A stretch of DNA of 64,000 bases from Hypoxylon rubiginosum (Eukaryota > Ascomycota > Sordariomycetes > Xylariales > Hypoxylaceae), in contig CADCXA010000030.1 in the NCBI GenBank assembly GCA_902806565.1, forward strand, positions 806,001 through 870,000, read 5' to 3'. The notes beneath the pieces were generated by a model. It was given only the letters and a program-made list of their open reading frames with translations, had not been told where the DNA came from and ran no database searches. Numbering within the stretch: the stretch's first letter is position 1; every line of letters starts with the position of its first letter. The translations under genes were made by a program, and so were the position numbers. This document shows, one piece after another, positions 1 to 12,500 of the stretch.

Positions 1-1326
1 GCGCGTCTTCCAGCCGGCGGACCGCACGTCGCCGCTGCCGGCGCTCCTGCAGGCCGCCGGCGCCGTCGTCATCTCCAAGACGAACGTGCCGCAGACCATG
101 CTCGTCGCCGAGGCCCACAACAACGTGTTCGGCCGGACCCGGAACCCGGTCCACGCGCGCCTGACCTGCGGCGGCAGCAGCGGCGGCGAGGGCGCGAGCC
201 AGGCGTTCCGGTGCAGCGCCCTCGGCGTCGGCACCGACGTCGGCGGCTCCGTCCGCATCCCCGCCGCCTGCAACGGCGTGTACGGCTACAAGCCGAGCTT
301 CGGCGTCATTCCCATGGCCGGGTACTCGTACTCCGGCTGGCCCGGCTCCAACACGGGCGTCCCGGCCGTCTCGGGGCCCCTCGGCCACTCCGTGCGCGAC
401 CTCGCGCTCTTCGCGGCCGTCGTCCGCGCCGCCGAGCCCTGGCGGTTCGACCCGGCCGTCGCGCCGGGCGTCATGGAGGGCGAGCCCGCGGCGCGGAGAC
501 CCGTCGTCGGCGTCATGCGCGCGTCGGGGATCGCGCCGCACCCGCCGGTGCGCCGGGCGATACGGGAGGCGGCGGCCAAGCTGGCGGCGGCCGGGCTCGA
601 GGTGCGGGAGTTCGCGCCGCCGGACCTGCTGGCGGTGCGCGACATCTCGGAGCAGCTGTTCACGCTGGACGGGCTGTCGTACCCGAAGGGGGAGTGCGCG
701 CGGTCGGGCGAGCCGCCCGTGCCGAGCGTGCTGGCGATCGGGTTCTGGGACCTGCCGGCCAAGACGCAGGAGGAGGCGTGGGCGTGGAACGCGAGGAAGG
801 GCGGGGTGCAGAAGGAGATGCTGGACGAGTGGCAGCGGGTGGGCTGCGACGTCGTGCTGGCGCCTGTTGGCCCGCACACGGCGCCGAGGCCGGGGGAGTG
901 GACTAGCGATCACTATACAGTGGTGTGGAACGTGTGCGATGTAGGTGTTATTGGGGTTTTCTCCTTTTTTCTTCTCGATGCATGAGCTTCTTCAATACGA
1001 ATTTAGGGGATTTTCTTTAACGCGGTCTCTAGTACCCGGCTATCATCGTGCCCTTTACGCATGCCGATCCGGCTCTCGATCCGGCGGACGTCGAGTTCAA
1101 GCCTATGAACGAAGCCGACAAGAAGAACCATGATTTGTGTAAGCAAATGTTTTTTTTTTCTATTATGGAATATTGATGGTTGGCAGCTAGCTGATATATT
1201 CTAGATGACCCCGATTTCTTCAAGGGCGCGCCGGTTGCTTTACAGATCGTTGGGCCGAGGCTAGGGGATAAGCAGCTGCTTAAGGACGCTGAACTTCTCG
1301 ATAGTATTTTGAATGGCACTGCATAA
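1..1326 (+). CDS. Amidase-signature family hydrolase, 5' partial
   Basis: Three exons join cleanly: 1-940, 1033-1138 and 1205-1326 (first full codon at base 2), with introns opening GTAGGT and GTAAGC and closing AG. About 388 residues are visible; fungal amidases usually run 530-570, so the N-terminal third lies left of the window. Amidase-signature enzymes hydrolyse C-N bonds of carboxamides with a Ser-cisSer-Lys triad. The motif GGSSGGEGA is encoded at 170-196 and GTDVGGSVRIP begins at 230; these carry the cis-Ser and the nucleophilic Ser. The catalytic Lys should lie upstream and is not visible. Splicing restores the family-typical C-terminus (YPAIIVPF, then GAPVALQIVGPR). The coding DNA is very GC-rich in exon 1. 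The substrate cannot be inferred; fungal members include acetamidases and fatty-acid amide hydrolase-like enzymes. The family is secure. Confidence 0.93.
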
Positions 1327-2418
1327 AGGTCCATGGTTAGCAGATTCGGTCTTTCTACGCTTTACCATAGCTAGAACTGTTCAGTTCTAATGAAAGGGGA
1401 ATTTCTCTTACCCCTATTTGAATTTTCGCCTATCGCTTTAGCGCATCTTATTCACACCGTGCGTCGTCCTTCTCCACGCCTAACGTTAAAAGCAAACTAA
1501 GCGGTCCAAAATTCCATCAAACCCTCGCTAGGGAGTCCACTTTCTAGCCTCCGCAGCCCTTGGTAGTCTAGTTGGTTATGGCGTTCGGCTGTAATTGTTA
1601 CGATTGTTACCGAAAAGTCACCGGTTCGATTCCGGTCCGAGGGAGTCCTATATTTTTGGATTTATCCTCGAGTTCGTTTTAGTAGCGCTTGCATGTATCC
1701 GGTGGAGTGAGCCTAGGGGGGATCTTTAAGAGAGCTAGGGCTAGGGTATGTTTTAATCCACAGTATAGCGTCCTATCAAAGAACAAAGCATACAGTCGTG
1801 AGCCTTATGAGGGAGGTTATGAGGTAAACATGAGGCTCTTATTACTTAAATTTGGTAGCCGCAAGTGGGCGCATGCGTTTCCATGAGTGTTACTGTATTT
1901 GGACACAACAGTAGCGTTGAAGTAAGGTCATGCAAGATTCGTATAACCAACGGAAAGTGGCTACGGTCTAGATGTCTTCCAACCCATACATAGCCATCCA
2001 ACGGAAGCTTGTTCCCGGAGCATGCGGCGATGCGGTAGGGCGCACTTTGTATTTAACCAGCCCAGTTCCGATGCGTGCGAAGGCGAAGCAGATTCGCGGG
2101 TGTCCCTTGCGTTAGGAGGAAGGGGGAAAAAGCTTCGTTTTGGGAATCTACCTAGGTAGGAAGCTGAGAAGGGATCAGAACCTTAAAATAATAGTATTAT
2201 TTTTATCTGGTGCTACGTCGCCTGTTACCTCCCCCTTTTTGGGGTCTACTTGACTCAGGATCGCACTGGAGAATGTCATACTTAAGTGGTGCATCGAAGC
2301 ACCAGATAAACACAATTCCGACTGCAGTCTTGATAAATTGGCCCTCAACATAGAGTAACACCATTAAGCAACACTATTTCACTACCCAGTCCCTTATCGT
2401 ACACCGTACTAGACTACG
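1327..2418. other. Intergenic region around tRNA-Tyr
   Basis: Apart from the tRNA-Tyr gene at 1557-1644, no coding signal was found. The part just before 2419 is presumably the promoter of the secreted-protein gene. One copy of the dispersed palindromic motif built on CCTAGG is present near 2150. Confidence 0.5.
1557..1644 (+). tRNA. tRNA-Tyr (GTA) with intron
   Basis: A cloverleaf can be drawn by hand. The acceptor strands CCTTGG-type 1557-1563 and 1637-1643 pair over seven positions (one G-U). The T arm is at 1620-1636 with loop TTCGATT. The anticodon stem is 1584-1588 with 1610-1614. The loop reads C-T-GTA-A, then a 14-nt intron (1595-1608), then A1609. The intron follows position 37, the canonical place. 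Anticodon GTA, an obligatory intron and the C1-G72 pair all fit eukaryotic tRNA-Tyr. The gene lies about 230 bp after the amidase stop on the same strand and is transcribed independently by RNA polymerase III from its internal A and B boxes. Confidence 0.93.
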
Positions 2419-3054
2419 ATGCAGCAATATATCCGTCTCGCAGCCCTAGCGGCCTTCCTACTCTGCCAGACCAGGCTTGCAGCTTCATACGACGCTCCGC
2501 ACATCTGGCCCCTCGACCCCTGGAAGATCAACAGCCTGCAGGTCACGGCCCCGGCCCCGGGCCACCCGGGAACCGTCATGAGCATCGCGCTGGCCATCGA
2601 GAACCCGAACACGGTGTCGGCGGGGCCGGCGCCCCACGCGTCCGGCGGCGGGTACCTGTCCTTCGCGCCGAGCGCCGCCAACTGCACCACCTCGGCGGCG
2701 GCGTCCGGCGGCGCCCTCGTCTACACGCAGGCGCGCTGCGCCGAGACGACCGAGTTCTCGTACGGCGCGTTCGCCGTCGGCGGCGTGGTCGCGGACCCGC
2801 GCCGCTTCGAGCTCGCCTTTAACCTGAACTACAACGTCACGCGCTGGGGCAGCGTGTGGTACAAGGTCTACGACGCCGCGGCGCGCTTCGAGGTCGGGGT
2901 CAACCTCGCCGAGGGCGTATATGATAGAGAGAGCGGCACGTACTCGTACGAGCTGATGAGGAACAGCACGCCGGTCTTGGTACGCCCTACGATGACGGAG
3001 TGTAAGGGCTACTGCCAGATGCCTCCTACCAACGCGAGCGCGGGTGCTGCGTAG
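2419..3054 (+). CDS. Small secreted protein, uncharacterised
   Basis: A single exon encodes 211 residues. The first ~22 residues form a clear signal peptide (hydrophobic LAALAAFLL core, small residues LAAS near the cleavage site), so the product should enter the secretory pathway. The mature part carries four cysteines (in NCTT, ARC and ECKGYC), consistent with two disulphides, and N-glycosylation sequons NCT, NVT, NST and NAS. No transmembrane or GPI-type tail is seen. The gene is much more GC-rich than its flanks, which supports it being genuinely coding. I do not recognise a family. It has the profile of a secreted cysteine-containing fungal protein of the effector-candidate size class, but nothing in the sequence establishes a function. 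The start is chosen because the signal peptide begins at this Met. Confidence 0.8.
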   Translation: MQQYIRLAALAAFLLCQTRLAASYDAPHIWPLDPWKINSLQVTAPAPGHPGTVMSIALAIENPNTVSAGPAPHASGGGYLSFAPSAANCTTSAAASGGALVYTQARCAETTEFSYGAFAVGGVVADPRRFELAFNLNYNVTRWGSVWYKVYDAAARFEVGVNLAEGVYDRESGTYSYELMRNSTPVLVRPTMTECKGYCQMPPTNASAGAA

Positions 3055-6000
3055 GTAATGATTGGGAGTACCTAGGAAAGGGGGTTCTACGTTCGTGTGG
3101 GATAGGCTGTAGTTCTAAAAGCAATTGGGCATTTTCGTTGATGAGACAATAAATTTTCTATAAGCTATTGTTCTTGACCTTGAGTCCATTTCGAGGAAGA
3201 TATCTGAGGTGTATCGGTGATGTCCGCATGTTACCGATGGCATGGCAGTGCGTATTAGCTAATAGGGGCGAGCTTGCATAGGGGTAACACTTTGATCTTA
3301 CTTAATTCCAACAGAGTTAAGTCAATCGGCACTAATAGGGCTTGATCTAATTTTATACCTGCCTAAACTCTTCCTAATGGAATTGCATACATGCCTAAGT
3401 AGGTATCTTGAGAATATAGATTTCGCAGAAAATGATGTGGTCATGTAGCTTTTGATGAGCCTATTACCCAAGGTCTACAATTCCCAGAGAAATACGGCAA
3501 GCTTTTTCGTTTTCTCAAGTGTATGGAATGTCGGACCAAAGGTTCTCAACGAATATGACAGGAGCTTAAAATATCTGAATATTAAAGACGAGTGTAAGTA
3601 CATTTATACGCTGTAAGAACCTTATATGACAAGATATGATACGGGACCATTCCGAGGAGTTCCCATTTCATATGATTAATATAAAGCGTATCCCCCATTC
3701 GCCAGTCTTGAGCACAATATGCTCTAGTTTAAATGGGGTGGGTGTTTAATCTCAGCCGGAAGCTCGTGAGACCCTGCTTCTTATATTCAGATGAATTAGA
3801 CTTTAGAGCATCATGCACGTTGGTAAAAACAGGACGAAATAATAGTATGACGCTCAAGATGCCGATAGTCGGTGATTTTACACGGTTTGTATCGATGCTG
3901 TAGCCGCAGTTAATACTCATGTACTATCTAATAGAGCACAACATCTGAATATCATGATATGAATTTCAAATTTACGTACTACTTATCACCAAGAGTAAAT
4001 TTATGCAATCGTGTGTTAGAGGCTCCTAGGAGGATATAAACAGGAATCTAATCAATAAGGAAAAAGATACCTGAGAAGATAAATCGTGTACTTGACCTAA
4101 AGAAGCCGATATAAAGTGTCGAAGAAGTACGAGCTGACGGCCATGAAAAGGGATTGGAAGTCTAGATGTTGGCTTTTTTAATCTATGATCATCTCCAAGT
4201 GCCAATGAGGTGTAGTGTTTATTAATGATGTTATTGCTAGAGGTGTGAGAAAGAGGTGTAACAGGTGTGAGCGAAGCGAGATGACAACCCGGTTAGACCT
4301 GAGGACTGAAGGGGACAGTACCCGCATCTTAACCGGTGTGGTAAAGCCTACTGCCAACCTTCAAGGGGGCAGCGGTGATACTGCCGACAGGTGTATATTG
4401 CGATCGGTGAGGGCTGGCTTGTGTAGGGACGAGGTAAGGAGTGGTTCCGAAGCAGATACCCGGGCCGTTAGGCTGGTATGCTGGTGTTTTGGGACACAAG
4501 GCCTGGGAAAATGCGGAAACATGAGTGCTGCATCCGGCGGGTGGGTGCACGGCATGACGCGTGTAAAGTTATGGCGGTACAGTTACCTCACCATGGGAGA
4601 TCTTGGATGGTAATGTCACAAACTAGATTTCTGAAGCAATAAATAAAAAAAGGCCCGGTGAAGGGGCTTTTTGATATCAGGCTATGAAGGAAGAAAAGGG
4701 GTTGAGAAGGTTGTTCACTTGTGACAAGTGTGTATCCGAAGGGTTGGAACAGGAACGTGTAGATGGTACAAGTGGATCTCACCGTTACCAATACATACAT
4801 ATTTCCTCGGATTTACTTATCTGGTATTTAGGTAAAGGTTCGGTCTGTATAACGGTAGCTGTCTTTACGTAAGGAACTTAATCTGCGACAATGCAGGCCG
4901 CACGTGGTCAAAAAAACCCTTAACTTTTCTCTCTTCTTTTCTTTTTTCTTTTTTTCTTTTTTTCGCGGTAAAATCGCATTGGTGAAGAGATGGCGTCGAT
5001 ACCATCTGCCGAGTCCGCCATGACCCTCTTCCTTTTGTTCTCCACTCCTTACATCCTGTAAATGACTGGATTCGGATAGTGTTGGAAAGCTACATCTTGG
5101 TCTGTTTCGTCATTTGAACTCGGCAGTTTTCCCGCCCCCAATGTCATTCCATCGTGATTCGTACTCGACTACCGTTCACCACCAAATTCCGAACGCCTGG
5201 TCCTCATTGCGAGATCGTTCCGGTGCGGTCTAGATCCGGTCCGGCTTGCATCTGCGGCCTATGCCACACAATATACCACCACCCAGCTATGCAGCCGTAC
5301 ATCTACATCTTCATCTAGACAGACGCCTGGGTCCCAAGTAGAAAATTCGACGTCAATTGAACGGTGAACTGAAAGAAAACGACCACGTTGTGGGCTTGTA
5401 GTGTACAATACCACCGTTTAACATGCCACTATTCAGTAGCTCAACTAGGCAGCTTCAATTCAATAGGCTATCTTCAGTCTGCTCCAGTGCCGAAACCTGC
5501 GGTGAAATCTGACATTTTGCTACCACCGTGTCTGAGCTAATGGCTACCTCCCAGTTCGTCATAAGATGAGCCGCATTAGCAACGTGAGCACTTGGCTATG
5601 GTCGCATTGCCGCCGTCTTACATGAGGCTGGTTCGTTCGCCTCCAACGCACGTCGCACACAGTGGACATGTCCATCCCACGGAGGCGTTCTTTAGCATTA
5701 GGATTATCTATACGCCTTGATTATTCATACGAGTTTCCCGAGAGGGCTACCGTGTCACAAAATAGCTCGCCTCCATACGAACGCCTACACCGGTTGATCA
5801 TCGCGGCCATGACCCGAAACTTGACATATTCTCCGACTCGCGCGCTTTTACTACGTCTGTCTGACTATACCAGCGCAACCATTGGGCTGCCCATCTGCCG
5901 ATATCACGTCTAATACAGCGCGAGGCGCATAGTCGAGCTATTCACATGCCTACTAACTTGGCAGCCATGGGTTCATCGCTTTCGAGTTCCCTAGTTCAAC

Positions 6001-6717
6001 ACTAGACTAGCCAGCCGCTGGTCTTCCCCCCGCGCTCTCCCCCTCGTCTGTTGGCCGGACTCGTCGGCCCCCTTTTTGCGCTCCAGTGGGTCGGCGGGGG
6101 TCCCCCAGAATCTTGGGTCCCTGGTAGCCTGGCTTTTCAGCGAAAACCTCAAGCGAGTTATGGAAAAGCCTCACGAGGGACCGAAGGGCGTCCAAAATGC
6201 CGATCCAGGGTCCAAGACGCTGGGATGCCGTTACAAGCGTAACGGTTCTCACACAATATATATCCAGTACCGGGTACAAGTGTACCTTTCTATGGCTCAA
6301 ACTTCTATGTTACCCTCTCGATCGAACAGGCCAGCCGCAGGTACCGGAAATCTAGTCCCCTCGTTCGAGGTACTTTTGGAAAGCCGACCTACTTGTGGAA
6401 TAAACCACAAATAAATACGCATATATACCCACCTTGGCATACGTTGTCAGCGGTTCCTAATCCTCGGCTTGCGGCGCCCTTACTCTTTGATATCTTAAAA
6501 AGCTGTAAGAGCCCCTGGAGTCCGTCGCGTCTAGGTGTATCTCCCAGTTCGGCTTCTCGCAACCTCGATAACTAAGAAAGTTTAAGGTTTCAACAAGCCT
6601 TAGTTGCTCTCCTTTCGGGGTTTCCACCGTCTGCAGAGAAAGCTGATACTTGCCGTCGTTTTCGTCTTAGTGAAGCTCTACCTCCGCCGCATGAGAAGTA
6701 GATGAACCAGTGAGGCG
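3055..6717. other. Long intergenic stretch with no convincing gene
   Basis: About 3.7 kb without a supported gene. The part 3100-4200 is visibly richer in A and T than the genes beside it and may hold old degraded repeat DNA. A polypyrimidine tract lies at about 4924-4964, the kind often found before fungal transcription starts. Just after it, a short frame beginning ATG at 4990 could continue through one intron but soon meets stops (see findings). An open stretch at 4215-4613 has no recognisable protein character. Confidence 0.45.
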
Positions 6718-8631
6718 ATGGCGGGATTCGGAAATTCTGTGGTTGGGAGCTTCGTGGCTCAATTTTGGCTGCCCATAACCGTATCCGTAATTCTTGGGTG
6801 GCTAGTCAAGAATCGATACCACAATGGCCTGAACAAGTACCCGGGCCCCTTCCTGGCTTCACTGACGGACGCGTGGCGGTTATGGGATGTCTATGGTCAA
6901 CGACCCGAACTAACACATCAAAAGTTACATGCCAAGCATGGCGACGTCGTACGCCTGGGTCCCAACACTCTATCGTTCGCTGATCCGAAAGCCCTCAAGT
7001 CGATATACGGTCTCAACAAGGGATTTGTTAAGGTGAATTATTTTAACCTACGAGGTGACGTCTATGCGTTAAGAATAATGAGCACTAATATCCCCTTACA
7101 TAGTCCGATTTCTATGTCGTCCAGCAGTCGGTAGTAAAAGGACATTCTCTTGCCTCGCTCTTCAGCACGACGGACAACAATTTCCACGCGCAGTTCAGGC
7201 GATGTGTCAACTCAGCTTTCGCCATGTCTGCGCTGGTCCAGTACGAGCCTTTTGTCGATAACACCACGAAATTGTTTCTGAAGCAGACTGAGAAGCTCTT
7301 CGCTGGAAACCCAAGTGGATGCGACTTTACTCAGTGGTTACAATTCTACGCCTTCGATGTAATTGGAGAGATTACTTATAGCAAGCGTCACGGGTTCGTT
7401 GAAAAGAATGAGGATATCGATGGCATCGTCAGCTATTTGGGGAACCTATTTCTCTACGTCGCACCGGTACGTTAGATTCCCGGGCATAAAAAACTCCGGG
7501 GAAGAAACGAAACTAATACCTTGGAAAGATCGGTCAAATTCCGTGGCTCGATCTCGTCTTCCTCAAGAACCCCATCTACCTCAAGCTGTCCCAATGGGGG
7601 TTCATCGACTCCACGTTCCCCGTAGCCCGGTTCGCGCGGCAGCGCATGGCGGAGCGCCTAGGGCCCAACCTCTCGGGCGACCCCTCGAAGCCGCTGCTCC
7701 CCGTCTCCACCGAGGGCAAGGCCGAGGTCAAGTCGCCGGACCTCCTGTCCAAGTTCCTCGCCGCGCAGGACGCGCGGCCCGACTTCATGAGCGACGTGCT
7801 GGTGCAGACCATGGCCGTGTCGATGGCCTTCGCCGGCTCCGAGACGACGGCCATCTCCCTCGCGAGCGTCTTCTACTACCTGCTGCGCAACCCGGCCGCG
7901 CTCGCGGCGCTCCGGCGGGAGCTCGACGGGGCCGCCGCGTCGGGCCTCTTCAGCGACCGCGAGACGGGCCTCGTGACGTGGGCCGAGAGCCAGAAGCTTC
8001 CCTACCTCGACGCCTGCATCAAGGAGTCGTTCCGGCTGCACCCGGCGGCCGGCCTGCCGCTCGAGCGCATCGTGCCCGAGCCCGGCGCCGAGATCGCGGG
8101 CCACCACGTCAAGGGCGGCACCGTCGTCGGCTGCTCGGCCTGGATCATCCACCGACGCCCCGAGATCTGGGGCGACGACGTGGACGCGTTCCGGCCGGAG
8201 CGCTGGCTCGTGGGCGCGGACCTGGAAGGAGAAGAAAAGGAGGAGCAGGAGCGCCGCGTCCGCGAGATGAACGGCATGATGTTCCAGTTCGGCATGGGCA
8301 GCCGCACGTGCATCGGCAAGAACATCAGCTTGTTGGAGATCTACAAGGTCGTTCCGAGCCTGCTAAGGCGGTTCGACGTAAGTAATTCTTTTTTCTTCCC
8401 CCCTACCCCCCAATATCGTTCCAACCTATCAAGAAAGACGATTAAATGATATTGACTCATCTTGCTCGCGCACAGATCCGGTTCAAAGACCCTAGCCAGG
8501 AGTGGAAGCTGGTGAACGCGTGGTTCGTCAAGCAGCAGAACTTCCAGGCCATGTTCGAGGTGCGGGACCTGGTGAAGCCTGCGGGTTCCGAGGAGAAGGA
8601 GACGAGCGAGGAGAAGAAGCTGTTATCTTAA
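6718..8631 (+). CDS. Cytochrome P450 monooxygenase, membrane anchored
   Basis: Four exons: 6718-7032, 7104-7466, 7529-8377 and 8476-8631, all introns phase 0, giving 560 residues, a normal length for a fungal microsomal P450. The first ~30 residues hold one hydrophobic anchor (LPITVSVILGWLV), followed by the proline hinge KYPGPF. Further motifs in order are the I-helix oxygen-binding AGSETT, the K-helix ExxR in KESFRLHP, the FRPERW motif, and the haem loop FGMGSRTCIGK with the Cys ligand. Such enzymes insert one oxygen atom into a substrate using electrons from a P450 reductase at the ER. The overall texture resembles the pisatin-demethylase-like group of fungal class II P450s, but the substrate is unknown. 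No biosynthetic cluster surrounds it. Exon 3 is strikingly GC-rich. The start has a good context (gcgATGGCG). Confidence 0.95.
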
Positions 8632-9583
8632 TTTTTGGATCGGGAAAACATTGGGGATGGATGATGTATATAGGTCTAGGACTTAATGGTCGCGAGCGAG
8701 CATCTGCCTAACTCATCGAACTAGATATGGATAGCCATCTAACTTCCCGTCATACCGGCGTTCGCGAATATTTTTAATATAGCATGAAAATAAATAAGAA
8801 CGGTTCAATTTTACGAATGCAGATCCTATGTCCTCTTATAGGCGTTAGTCGTCCGTAGAGTATCTCATAATATCCGTTGTGCTTATTACCCAAAATTCAC
8901 GAGGGTTTCAATGTAAAAGCTTGCCATCTCTCGGCAGAACAAGGCAGGTAAAAGGTACCGGGAGAAAAAAGGGGTATCGTCCATTTCAACTAGACAAGAC
9001 TACTACGTATATCTTATCTATACAACCCGAAAAAAAGAAAGGCAAAAATTTCTCCCAGCAATCAGACTTGCCACAAGCTCTCTCCGCTAATAAACCACAC
9101 CCGTACACACATACAGCACCCTAGGTATCTTCCTCCCACCCCCCCAAAGTATTCATTACAAAGCGTTTCGTACTTTTTTTTCTTCTTCTTTTCCCGAAAA
9201 ATAAACAATCTTCCGTTGGCCTAACGAAAGGACAATAGCGCAAGTAGGGAAATGAGTGGTATCAGCAACAAGATACATCTCCTCCCCGCGACTAGAACTT
9301 GCGGAATAATCTGATATCGAAGCCCTCAGTAATTAGCCTAGGCGCGCCTTTTTAACGAAAAGGACCCAGCCGGCGTGAAGATTAGAGCCGAAATCCTATG
9401 GGGCCCAGAGTCGTGAGAAAATTCGGCCGTAAAAAAAGGTATCGTAGAAAGCGCAGAATAAGCGAAGCGCAACAGAACTGTAATCGAGACCACTCTTCGT
9501 AGAATCACGATCTGGAGTAGCGGTCCTGACGTACGTTGGTCATGGACTTGAGCATGCTGCATCGTGTTAGTTTCTTGGCTCAT
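8632..9583. other. Convergent intergenic region
   Basis: 3' flanks of the P450 gene (plus) and the coiled-coil gene (minus). AT-rich, with short A and T runs near 9170-9200. No gene, RNA or repeat could be supported. Confidence 0.5.
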
Positions 9584-12500
9584 TCAGAACATGTTGGGAT
9601 CATTGTAGAGAGCCACATACCCCAAGTTTCGGTCTCTCATCTCGTCGTCGATGGCCCTAAGGCCTTTGAGAGAAAGATTAACTTGCGCCAGCTATGAATA
9701 AGAGAAAAGTCAGCCAAAGTTCTGTACGTATGCATGGCAACAACGCAATTGAAAAACGAAGGGGTGGATATAGATGTGAGCTGGTATGTTGCGACTAGCA
9801 ACCAAAGATAGCACATGGGGTACTGCGCACCGCGCTCATCGCTGCCGATGAATGGTCAGGCTCCTCACCTGCAGCTACGGTAGTTTCCGAATCGGCGATA
9901 CTTTCGTTATCGTCTTTCACGTCTTCTTCATTTTCGTCTTTGGCGAATCTGCTTGCCGAAAGACCTTTCTTCGCCGGTGTCTGGCTTGCTGCCTTAGCCT
10001 GCTAAGCGATTAGTACACTGTTCTAACTGGGTACCTTGTATTTACGAGTTAGTGTAACAGGAGGCAACAGGCACGTACTTCAGCGATCTCGGCATCTTTG
10101 ACCTTCAACTGGGCTTCCAACTCCGCGAACCTCGACTTAATATCCGAAGCTTCCTTCTCGGTGGCCTCACGCTTCTTCTGTTCTTCCTCGACCAAGCTTG
10201 TCAAGTTGTCATACATGTCCTTGTAGTCGGCTTCGTGGTTTTTGAATTTGGCATCCGAGTCGTTCTTGTGCGCCTCGAGATCCTTTTGCGCAATAAGCGC
10301 ATCCTGCTTAGCTGCTTCTAGCTGCTCATTCAGAGATTTGTGACCGGTCTTTATCTCGTTATACTCTTTATGCAGTTGTTCGAGGTCGCCAGCCGACTTG
10401 GCCGAAGTTTCCTGGGCGGCTGCTAAGTCCTGGGTATGAGACTTCTTTAGCTCTTCGATTTCTGCCTTAAGCGCATCAGCAACCGATGTGTCTGGCTTTT
10501 GGTTCTTCAGAGCGTCGTTCTCGGCCATGAGCTCTACGTTGCTCATTTTTGCCTCCGCGAGCTGTTGGTGCAAGTCCTCAGATTCCACCTGGAGCTTGAT
10601 AAGCTCGGCACTCTTCGCCTTGGCCGCAGATAGCTCGGTCTCGAGAGCGGCCGTCTGTTCCTCAGCCTTGGCTAGAGCCTCCTTCGCGGTTGATAGGGCA
10701 GTCTCGTGTTCAGTAGCGGCAGCTAGATGCTTAGCCACGTCGGAACTTGCTGTAGATAGTTTACTCTCGTGTTCCTTTGTTAGTTCCTCGAGTACCTGTG
10801 CATGCTTCGCTTCAAGGGCATCAATTGCCTCCTTCTGGGAGCCTGATGCGTCTTTCTTAGCAGCTTCCACGGCCTCAGACTGCATCGTTATCAGCTTCTC
10901 AATCTCGGTAGAATGGGCGTCGTCGCTCTCCTTCTTGAGAGCCTCGAGAGCGGCGGTGTGACTGGCTTTAGCTTTCTCAAGTTCTCCCTGTGCATCTCCA
11001 ACCGCAGCCTTCATGGCTTCCAGTTGTGTCGCAAAGGCACTTCCATCGGCCTCCTTAGCGGCGAGTTCTTGAGCATGGCTAGCCTTGGCCTTCTCGAGTT
11101 CCGCGTGGGCGTCTTCGAGGGCTGCCTTCATTGCCTCCAACTGTTCCGCATGGGCACTGCTATTAGCATCCTTCGCAGCAAGCTCCTGTGCATGGCTGGC
11201 CTGGGCTTTTTCAAGTTTAGCTTGTGCCTCTTCCACAGTGGCTTTCATGGCTTCAAGCTGGGTTGCACGGGCACCCTCGTCGGCCTCCTTAGCAGACAGC
11301 TCTTGCGTGTGAGTGACCTTCAACTCGGTGATTAATGCATCCGAGTCTTGTTTCTGAGTATCAAGAGCTTCAGCGTGGGCTGATTTGAGAGCTTCTAATT
11401 CCTTCGCGAAAGCTGCTTCGCTCTCAGCCTTGGATATCTCGATTTGCTTCGCGTGGCTGGTCTTGAGGTTGTCCAGCTCGGCCAATTGCGCCTCCAGATC
11501 GGCAGAAGCACTGTTCTTAGCGCTCTCCAATTCCATAGCGTGACTAGCTCGTAACGCATCCAGCGACTTCTGGTGTTCCTCTTCCTTGGCAGAAAGAGCC
11601 GCAACGGCAGCATCGTATTCGTCCTTTGCGGCCAGTAACTTTTGCGCATGACTCTCGGAAGATGTGGAATGCTCACTGGTCAGCTCATCAAATTTGGACT
11701 TTAGTTCGTTATGTTCCTCCTCGAGGACGTGGAACTTGCGCTTGAAGAAGGCATCGCCCTTAAGGCTCTCGATTTCCGTTTCGTAGTCTTGCGAAATCTG
11801 CTTTAGTTGATTTTCATGCGTCTCCTCGGAGTGCTTGTGCTCCTGCTTTAACTTCTCGATTTCTTCCTCTAGATCTTTAACCTGACCGGCGAGGCCTGCA
11901 CTGGATGATGCGTCGACTTTGGCCTGGTCTAATTCTTCCTTCAAGGTTGTGAAATCGGATTTAACCTTAGCCAGTTCCCCATTCGTAGCGTCTACGAGGG
12001 CTTGGGCTTCTGCGAGTTTGGTCTTTACCTCCAGCAGTTCTGCCTGCGAAACAGCCAGCGCAGCTTTCGCTTGCTCAGCAGCAGCCTTCAGTTCAGCAAG
12101 TTCGGTCTCCAACGTAGAGATCTTGGAAGCACTAGCGGCACCTTCACTCTCGGTCGATGAGGTTAACTCGTCGACCTTCTTCTGCAAAGTCTCATTGGCA
12201 GCTTGTAGCTCTTCCAGGGCCTTCGCATGCTCGCTTGAGGACGCTTTGCTCTGATCAAGTTCAGCTGCATGAGAAGTTGTTAGAGCCTCGATAAAGACGT
12301 CATGTTGTTCCTTGAGCGATTTCTGAAGCTCTTTCAGCTCAACGGCATGTTGCTCAGCTGCCTCAACCAAGGCAGTTTCGCTTTCCTTTGCGTCAGCATC
12401 TTTGTCAAGCTGAAGGGATTCAAGCTTGCTCTGTAGGCTGCTAATCTCCGTGTCCTTGGTTCCTTGCGAGTTAGTTATTTCAGCCAGCTGTGTCTTGTGA

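Noticed and set aside
4215..4613. 132-codon frame in normal-composition DNA
   Set aside because: No recognisable domain, no splice or promoter context, and competing frames on the other strand.
7363..8385. Open frame of 340 codons overlapping P450 exon 3 in another frame
   Set aside because: Arg/Pro/Gly-rich shadow of a GC-rich exon; the P450 frame carries all the family motifs.
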